Source: Haloimpatiens sp. FM7315 (GTDB lineage: Bacteria > Bacillota > Clostridia > Clostridiales > Clostridiaceae). From it: a stretch of DNA of 64,000 nucleotides. Positions within the stretch are counted from its first letter, which is position 1. Each line of letters begins with the position of its first letter. The notes beneath the pieces are model-generated. The model made no database searches. It had not been told where the DNA came from and was given only the letters and a program-made list of their open reading frames with translations. Position numbers and translations under genes: made by a program. The stretch spans positions 1,228,001 to 1,292,000 of the forward strand of contig JBGVUE010000001.1 in the NCBI GenBank assembly GCA_041861885.1, read 5' to 3'. This document shows positions 57,795 to 64,000 of this stretch, in pieces.

Positions 57795-59698
57795 ATGAAT
57801 TTAATAACCTTAGAAAATATAAATAAAAGCTATGGAGAAAAGATATTACTAAAAGATGTATCTTTAGGTATAAATGAAGGAGAAAAAATAGGCTTAATAG
57901 GAATAAATGGAACTGGAAAATCTACTCTTTTAAAAATAATATATGGAATAGAGAATTATGATTCAGGAAACGTAATAAAGGCTAATAAACTTATAGTAGA
58001 GTATTTATATCAAACTATGGAATTTCAAGAGGATTTAACAGTTCTTGAGCAGATATTTAAAGGTGATTCACCAGTAATGAAGGCTTTAAGAGAATATGAG
58101 GATATAATAGATAAAATAGAAAATAATCCAGAGGATTTAAAACTTCAAAGTAAGCTTATGGAACTTACAAGTAAAATAGATGCTCTTAATGCTTGGAACT
58201 TAGAAAGTAATGCCAAAATTATACTTACGAAACTTGGAATTAAGGATTTTAGTTCTAAGGTGGGAAAACTATCTGGAGGTCAGCGAAAAAGAATAGCTCT
58301 AGCAGGATCACTTATAAGACCTTGCGATCTTTTAATACTAGATGAGCCTACAAATCATTTAGATAACGAGACTATAAAATGGCTTGAAGAGTATTTAAAT
58401 ACGCGTAGAGGTTCACTTATAATGATTACCCATGACAGATATTTTTTGGATAGGGTTACAAATAGAATTTTAGAACTGGATAAGGGAAATTTATATAGCT
58501 ATGATGGAAATTACAGCCTCTACTTAAAATCTAAAGTTGAGAGAGAAGAACTAGAAAAATCTCTAGAGCAAAAAAACAAAACCTTTTTAGAAGAGAACTA
58601 GCTTGGATAAGAAGGGGTGTTAAAGCAAGAGGAACTAAACAAAAGGCCAGAGTAGATAGATTTAAAGAACTTTCGGAAAGCGAAGGCTATGTTGAAAATG
58701 AAAATGTAGATATTTGTGTAGGAAGTACTAGACTTGGCAAAAAGGTAATAGTTGCTGAGAATGTAAAAAAAGTTTTAAGGACAAGACAATAATTGATGAT
58801 TTTAATTTTATATTAAGTAAGGATGACAGAGTGGGAATTATAGGAAAAAATGGTCTTGGAAAGTCAACACTTTTAAATGTTTTATGGGGAAATCTAGAAA
58901 AAGATGCTGGAAATATAGAAATAGGTGAAACAGTTCAAATAGGGTATTTTTCTCAAGAACATAAAAATATGGATGGAAACCTGAGAGCTATTGAATATAT
59001 TAAGGAAGCTGGAGAGTTTATACAAACAGCGGAAGGACACTCTATAAGCGCTTCTCAGATGATGGAAAGATTTCTTTTTCAGGGGATTTACAGTATGCAC
59101 CTATATCCAAATTGTCTGGTGGAGAAAAAGAAGACTTCAGCTTTTAAGGGTTTTAATGAAAGCACCTAATGTGCTATTTCTAGATGAACCTACAAATGAT
59201 TTAGATATAGAAACCTTAAATATCTTAGAAACCTATATTGAAAATTTTGAGGGTGCAGTAGTTACTGTTTCTCATGATAGATATTTTTTAGATAAAATAG
59301 CAAGCAAAATATTGGCTTTCAGAGGAAATGGTGAAATATTAGAACATACGGGAAATTATTCAGACTATATAAATTTTAATGCAGAAAAAGAAAAACAAGA
59401 ACAAGTAAAAATTGAGCATAAAGCAAAAGAAGATAAAACTATAAAAAATAGAAACAAAACTTCTAAGTTAAAATTTTCTTATAAAGAACAAAAGGAATAC
59501 GAGGAAATTGATTCTGTTATAGAAAAAGTAGAAATGGAAATCAGTGAGGTAGAGGACAAAATTAATTTAGCTAGCAGTGATTTTGTTCTTTTACAGGAGC
59601 TAACAGAGAAAAAAGAGAAATTAGATATTAAACTTTCGGAGCTTATGGAAAGATGGGAATATTTAAATGAATTAGCTGAAAAAATAGAAAACCAGTAG
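57795..59698 (+). CDS. ABC-F family ATPase, Uup-like, four frame breaks
   Basis: About 635 aa after repair. Two ABC domains: GINGTGKST, LSGGQRKR, LLILDEPTNHLD; then GKNGLGKST, LSGGEKRR (restored), LFLDEPTNDLD; C-terminal coiled-coil domain (KLKFSYKEQKEYEEIDSVIE), which marks the Uup branch. ABC-F proteins bind the ribosomal E site and relieve stalling. Minus-one changes lie near 58577 (A run), 58770 (A run), 59083-59086 (G run) and 59124-59128 (A run); restoring them yields LFRRELAWIRRGVKARGTKQ and FQGDLQYAPISKLSGG. ATG 57795 has AAAGGG upstream. Confidence 0.9.
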
Positions 59699-59793
59699 TT
59701 TGACATAAAGATAGTATTTTTAGGTTAATTAGTATATTAATTTAAGAAGATAAACTTAAATATAAATAACATAAGTTTAAAGGAGATGAATAC

Positions 59794-61350
59794 ATGAGCA
59801 TATTAACAGTAAAGAATGTAAATCATGGTTTTGGAGCTAGGGGGATTTTTGAGGATGTATCTTTTAGACTCTTAAAAGGTGAACATGTAGCATTAATTGG
59901 CGCCAATGGTGAGGGTAAGTCTACATTTATGAATATAATAACGGGAAAAATTGCTCCAGACGAGGGAACTGTAGAATGGGCAAGTAGAGTAAGAGTTGGA
60001 TACATGGATCAGCACACAGTTCTTGAAAGAGGTAAAACCATAAAAGATATTCTAAGGGAAAGTTTTAAGTATTTGTTTGATTTAGAAAAAGAGATGATGG
60101 ATATTACAGAAAAGATGGCAGAAGCCTCTGAAGAAGAGCTTACAAAATTATTAGAGGATATGGGAACAATCCAGGATCTACTAGATAATAATGGATTCTA
60201 TGTAATAGATGCGAAAATAGAAGAAGTTGCAGGAGGACTTGGACTTAGAGATATAGGTCTTCACCGAGATGTATCTGAATTAAGTGGAGGTCAAAGAACA
60301 AAGGTGCTTCTAGCAAAACTGCTTTTAGAAACTCCAGATATACTCCTTTTAGATGAGCCTACAAACTATTTAGATGAAAAACATATTGAGTGGCTAAAAA
60401 GATATCTAGAAAACTATGAAAATGCTTTTATTTTAATATCTCATGATATTCCTTTTTTAAATAGTGTTATAAATCTTATTTATCATGTGGATAATAAAAA
60501 GCTTTATAGATATGTTGGAGATTATGAGACTTTTAAAACTCAAAGAGAGGCAAAAATTAAGCAAATAGAAGCGGCTTATGAAAGGCAGCAACAAGAAATC
60601 AGAGGTCTTAAAGATTTTATATCTAGAAACAAAGCAAGAGTTGCAACAACTAATATGGCAAAGTCAAGACAGAAAAAACTAGATAAGATGGATATAATAG
60701 AGCTTCCAAAGGAAAAAATTAAACCTGAATTTAATTTTATGCAAGGGAGAACCTCTGGAAAACTGATTTTTGAAACTAAGGATTTAGTTATAGGATATGA
60801 TGAGCCACTTTCAAAGCCATTAAATCTTACTATGGAAAGAGGCCAAAAGATTGCTTTAGTTGGAGCTAATGGTATTGGAAAAACAACTCTTTTAAGAAGT
60901 TTAATAGGGGAAATAAAACCACTAGTTGGAAATATAGAACTTGGAGATTATCAGCTTATAGGATATTTTAAACAAGAAGAAAAAGAAGCAAACTACAAAA
61001 CTTGTATAGAAGAATTTTGGACGGAATTTCCAGGATTTACACAGTATGAGGTAAGATCTGCTCTTGCAAAATGTGGGCTTACTACAGAGCATATAGAAAG
61101 CCAAATAGTAGTTTTATCCGGTGGAGAAAAGGCAAAGGTTAGACTTTGTAAGCTTATAAATAAGGAAACCAATATACTAATCCTAGACGAACCTACAAAT
61201 CACTTAGATGTAGAGGCTAAGGAAGAACTAAAAAGGGCTCTAAAGGAGTATAAAGGTTCTATACTTATGGTTTGCCACGAACCGGAATTCTACAATGATG
61301 TTGTAACTGAAGTTTGGAACTGTGAGGAGTGGACGACGAAGATAATATAA
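59794..61350 (+). CDS. ABC-F family ATPase (YbiT/YkpA-like)
   Basis: 518 aa with two intact ABC domains: GANGEGKST, LSGGQRTK, LLLLDEPTNYLD; linker helices (about 240-310, SRNKARVATTNMAKSRQKKL); GANGIGKTT, LSGGEKAK, LILDEPTNHLD. No C-terminal coiled coil. Ends with CHEPEFYNDVVTEVWNCEEW as usual for this subfamily, so the C terminus is natural. Ribosome-associated translation factor; a role in antibiotic resistance cannot be told from sequence. AAAGGAGATGAATAC precedes ATG. Confidence 0.93.
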   Translation: MSILTVKNVNHGFGARGIFEDVSFRLLKGEHVALIGANGEGKSTFMNIITGKIAPDEGTVEWASRVRVGYMDQHTVLERGKTIKDILRESFKYLFDLEKEMMDITEKMAEASEEELTKLLEDMGTIQDLLDNNGFYVIDAKIEEVAGGLGLRDIGLHRDVSELSGGQRTKVLLAKLLLETPDILLLDEPTNYLDEKHIEWLKRYLENYENAFILISHDIPFLNSVINLIYHVDNKKLYRYVGDYETFKTQREAKIKQIEAAYERQQQEIRGLKDFISRNKARVATTNMAKSRQKKLDKMDIIELPKEKIKPEFNFMQGRTSGKLIFETKDLVIGYDEPLSKPLNLTMERGQKIALVGANGIGKTTLLRSLIGEIKPLVGNIELGDYQLIGYFKQEEKEANYKTCIEEFWTEFPGFTQYEVRSALAKCGLTTEHIESQIVVLSGGEKAKVRLCKLINKETNILILDEPTNHLDVEAKEELKRALKEYKGSILMVCHEPEFYNDVVTEVWNCEEWTTKII

Positions 61351-62156
61351 CGACAACCTGGTTGATAGTTAATATAAATAGCTTAGACAGTAGCTGGACT
61401 GGGTATAAAACATTAACTTGTTATTTTGTTAATCATAGGGTTAACGCTTCAAATGAATATGAATATGATGTTGTTTTTCATGGAATTTTAAGTGATGATA
61501 ATGCTGTAAAAGATAATAAAGCTCCTTTTGCAAAAATTAAGGAGATTGCAGATGTAAAAGAAAAGGAAGTTATAAACTTTAGTAGTGGTGAGTCCTATGA
61601 TGAAGATGGAGAAATAGTTTCTTATTTGTGGGATTTTGGTGATAATGAAACTAGTAATGAAGAAAATCCTTCTCATATTTACCAAAATAGTGGAAAATAT
61701 ACCGTTAAACTAACAGTAACCGATAACAAGAATGTTTCTAGCAGTTATTCAATTGATTTAGTAGTAAAAAAAGAGCCTGAAAAGCCAACAGTTGAAGGGA
61801 TTTCTGAAGAAAAAGAGCAGAATGATGATTTTGCTACTGCAAACAATATAGAGGTAAATACTTTAGTTAACTGCTCTTTTGATGAAAGTGATAGCTGTGA
61901 TGTTTTTTCTTTTGATGTAGCTAGTAAGGGCAGTTTTGAAATTGTTATAAATACAGATGAAGGGTGTGGTATAAACTGGCTACTTTATAAAGCTACTGAC
62001 TTAAATAACTATATAGGTTTTCCTAAAACTAGGGGCGCAGAGTTAAAGGAAAGTGAAGTTTTAGAAGAAGGAAAATATTATATAAGAATTTATAAGTATT
62101 CAGGGTCATCTGGAAATTACAAAGTGAAAGTAAATAGTTTAACTAATAAAAGCTAG
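61329..62156 (+). pseudogene. 5'-truncated clostridial collagenase remnant (PKD and collagen-binding domains)
   Basis: About 270 residues matching only the C-terminal part of a collagenase: the end of the catalytic unit (LDSSWTGYKTLTCYFVNHRV, YEYDVVFHG), a PKD domain (NFSSGESYDEDGEIVSYLWD, FGDNETS, NSGKYTVKLTVTD) and a collagen-binding domain (NDDFATANNIEVNT, LLYKATDLNNYIGFPKTRGA, EEGKYYIRIYKYSGSSGNYK). The HEXXH zinc protease part, signal peptide and promoter are absent. Homology reaches back in another frame (DNLVD) to a few bases past the ABC-F stop, so the break lies near 61345-61350. GTG 61329 has no convincing role as a start. Real deletion or assembly join; not a functional enzyme. Confidence 0.8.
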
Positions 62157-62204
62157 TTTAGTGATTAATTAGTCCTACTGTTTGTAAAATATCATATGAA
62201 ATAA

Positions 62205-62258
62205 AAAAATAATATATTGCTAAAAACAAATTAGTTTTAAAGCAATATATTATTTTTT
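62205..62258. terminator. bidirectional terminator
   Basis: AAAAAATAATATATTGCT (62204-62221) / AGCAATATATTATTTTTT (62241-62258), perfect long stem. Between the collagenase remnant and the convergent gene at 62276. Confidence 0.8.
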
Positions 62259-62275
62259 ATTATAAGTTTTTGTGG

Positions 62276-63169
62276 TTAGTTCCCTTCGTTTAGCCCATCT
62301 ATGTTAAATTCTTTTATTCTGTACAATAAATTTAGTAGTTCATGTACATGGTAATTAAAGGCTATATCTAAAGAAGATTCTAAAGATTTAGGGGGTATAC
62401 TTATAGTTTCATTAAATAATTCTTTGTATTTAGCACTTACATTTTTATCCAGATTGCAGCTTGAGCTTAAGTGTTTTATGGTTATTAAATGAGTGTAAGC
62501 TTCATTGCAGATTTTAAGCAAAGTAGTTATGGTTTCAACTTCAGTATTGTCAGATTTTTTTAATCTGAATTCATTTAAATAAAGATTTAAAGAAGATTCT
62601 AAGTTTGTTATTCTCTTTTCTAATTTTTCAATGTTAACATTTTCTGGACTTTCCACAGCGGTTTTTGATATTAGAAACATGTCATGGATTAAGGACTTAC
62701 AATCTGAGTATATTTGGTTTAAGTAATTTGGCGGAAATACTAAGTAGTTAACAATAACTGCTATAGCTATTCCAACGAAGGTTTCTAACAGTCTTGTTGT
62801 GCTGTATTTAAAAGGATCTTGTCCTTTTAAGTTTGTCATAATTGCCAGAAAAACTATACAGCCAATTGTAATAGAGTTTTTCTTGTTAAGTAAATTGCAT
62901 AAATAAATTACAATTATTATACCAATACCTGTTAAAATAGAACTTTCTGGACTTAAAAGAGCGAGAATTAAACCAATTAAGGCACCGATAGATGTTCCTA
63001 TCATTCTATTTTTCCCTACCTTAAAAGAATTGAATACAGAGCTTTGCATGCAAATAACTGCAGCTATGCAAGCATAAAATGGGTAAGGCATTTTCATAAC
63101 ATGCAGTGTTACTATACATAGAAATACTGACAATGCAGTTTTTAGATTACGCATTCCTATTTTTGACAT
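62276..63169 (-). CDS. aromatic acid exporter (FUSC/DUF939) family membrane protein
   Basis: 297 aa. Six hydrophobic segments in the first ~160 residues (MRNLKTALSVFLCIVTLHVM, CMQSSVFNSFKVGKNRMIGT, GALIGLILALLSP) then a cytoplasmic helical C-terminal domain. The RMIGTSIGALIG motif is typical of FUSC-type proteins related to AaeB; substrate unknown. GAAAGGAACGAA lies upstream of ATG. Confidence 0.85.
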   Translation of the reverse strand: MSKIGMRNLKTALSVFLCIVTLHVMKMPYPFYACIAAVICMQSSVFNSFKVGKNRMIGTSIGALIGLILALLSPESSILTGIGIIIVIYLCNLLNKKNSITIGCIVFLAIMTNLKGQDPFKYSTTRLLETFVGIAIAVIVNYLVFPPNYLNQIYSDCKSLIHDMFLISKTAVESPENVNIEKLEKRITNLESSLNLYLNEFRLKKSDNTEVETITTLLKICNEAYTHLITIKHLSSSCNLDKNVSAKYKELFNETISIPPKSLESSLDIAFNYHVHELLNLLYRIKEFNIDGLNEGN

Positions 63170-63345
63170 AAAAATTCGTTCCTTTCTAATGGTTATTATA
63201 TAAAAAAGTATATCAAATTTTGTAAATAAAACAAATGTTTAAATATGCAAAATAACGTATACATACCTTTTTAAATAAAAAAATTGATAATTTTAAAAAC
63301 TTTTAGTAATATGTGTATATAATAATATTTTTGAGGTGTGTTAAT

Positions 63346-64000
63346 ATGAGATATTTATGTTTTTTGTATTAGTTTTTGTTTTAGTGTATTTACTTATTCC
63401 TTTATTAATAAGGCTAGCCCATAATATAGATTTTTGCGATAAACCAACAAATAGAAAAAAGCAGAAAGAGCCAATGCCTTTATTAGGTGGTGTTGGAATC
63501 TATATTGGCTTTTTTATTACATATTTATTGTTTATAAAAACAATTGATAAAAAGAGCTTTTGCATCTTAATTTCCTCTTTTTTAATACTGATTATAGGAA
63601 TATTTGATGACTGGTATAAGACTAAGGGAAAAGAATTCTCTGTAATGCCAAGGGTGGTTGTACAGTTTATAGCTATCCTAATTGTATATTTTTCAGGAAT
63701 TACTTTTAATGGTTTTACTAATCCTTTTACTTATTCATATATTGAGTTACCAGAAATAATTAGTTTTCTCTTAACATTTACTTGGATATTTGGCTTAACA
63801 ACGGTAATAAATTGGTCTGATGGTGTAGATGGTCTTGCAGGCACATTAACTGCTATTGCAGGAACTACTTTATTTATAGTTGCATTGGCAAAAAATCAAA
63901 ATGAGTCGGCGATTATGGCAATTTTAATTGTAGGTGCAGTAATTGGATTTTTAAAATATAATAAATATCCTGCAAAAATCTATATGGGGGATTCAGGAGC
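63346..64000 (+). CDS. undecaprenyl-phosphate GlcNAc-1-phosphate transferase (TagO/WecA/MraY family), 5' part, one frame break
   Basis: Runs off the window end. ATG 63346 follows TTGAGGTGTGTTAAT, but its frame stops at once; one added T in the 6-T run 63360-63365 gives MRYLCFFVLVFVLVYLLIP and an open frame to 64000. Seen: PMPLLGGVGIYIGF, IGIFDDWYKTKG (Mg-binding Asp pair), NWSDGVDGLAG and KIYMGDSG. Multi-pass enzyme moving GlcNAc-1-P to undecaprenyl phosphate to start wall polymer synthesis. Confidence 0.85.

Noticed and set aside
1..64000. CRISPR arrays, rRNA or tRNA genes, insertion sequences, prophage
   Set aside because: No regularly spaced repeats, no tRNA-like TTCGAATCC segments, no transposase or integrase motifs, and no phage structural or lysis genes were seen.

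Overview
The window is strongly AT-rich and carries a typical low-GC clostridial gene set: a six-subunit Rnf complex, T-box-controlled aminoacyl-tRNA synthetases, an arginine deiminase operon, LytS/LytR with CstA, heterodimeric ABC exporters and ABC-F proteins. A collagenase remnant (PKD plus collagen-binding domains) and arginine fermentation point to a proteolytic Clostridium or Hathewaya-type species. The genus is inference; no rRNA or tRNA genes are present to settle it.

Layout. 1-7110 (+): a leader with a small ORF and tandem terminators, then hflX, dbpA, cvfB, apbE, a NusG-II membrane protein and a Gx/HepT-like transporter. 7279-12300 (-): rnfCDGEAB. 12949-17299: msrA, an AI-2E family permease (-), and a nitrate/sulfonate-type ABC importer. 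17390-20915: T-box-tyrS, then a penta-cysteine leader peptide with attenuator and cysS. 20970-24890: lytS-lytR-cstA. 25000-30003: deoD, vanZ-like, a chemoreceptor, and a pspA envelope-stress cluster (-). 30457-38185: recQ, PAP2 phosphatase, M20 amidohydrolase, DAG kinase (-), exonuclease/zinc ribbon, HAD phosphatase and a small unknown. 38225-39934: an unusual T-box with two antiterminator/terminator modules, then an archaeal-type (non-discriminating) aspS. 40023-43969: an unrecognised convergent set of four beta-rich proteins with sigma-K-like promoter matches. 44286-46112: a TPR membrane protein, yfcE phosphodiesterase and two small proteins. 46184-50368: a leader-peptide-controlled bmrCD-type ABC exporter. 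50895-52164: a MerR-methyltransferase fusion with a 19-bp-spacer promoter. 52229-57610: arcA-arcB-arcC-arcD-type transporter plus a small membrane protein. 57795-62156: two ABC-F genes and the collagenase remnant. 62276-64000: an aromatic-acid-exporter-like protein (-) and the 5' part of a TagO/WecA-type transferase.

Two themes stand out. First, regulation by translation or tRNA charging in the leader is heavily used: two ribosome-mediated attenuators before antibiotic-stress genes (hflX, bmrCD), one cysteine-codon attenuator before cysS, a Tyr T-box, and an Asn/Glu-type T-box before aspS. Second, about twenty genes are interrupted by single-base frame changes, nearly all equivalent to one missing base in an A, T or G run. 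Adding back the bases restores full-length conserved proteins and a coding length divisible by three. I read these as homopolymer errors in the assembly, not real pseudogenes, and annotate each as one gene. The collagenase remnant is different: it lacks its catalytic part and looks like real decay.
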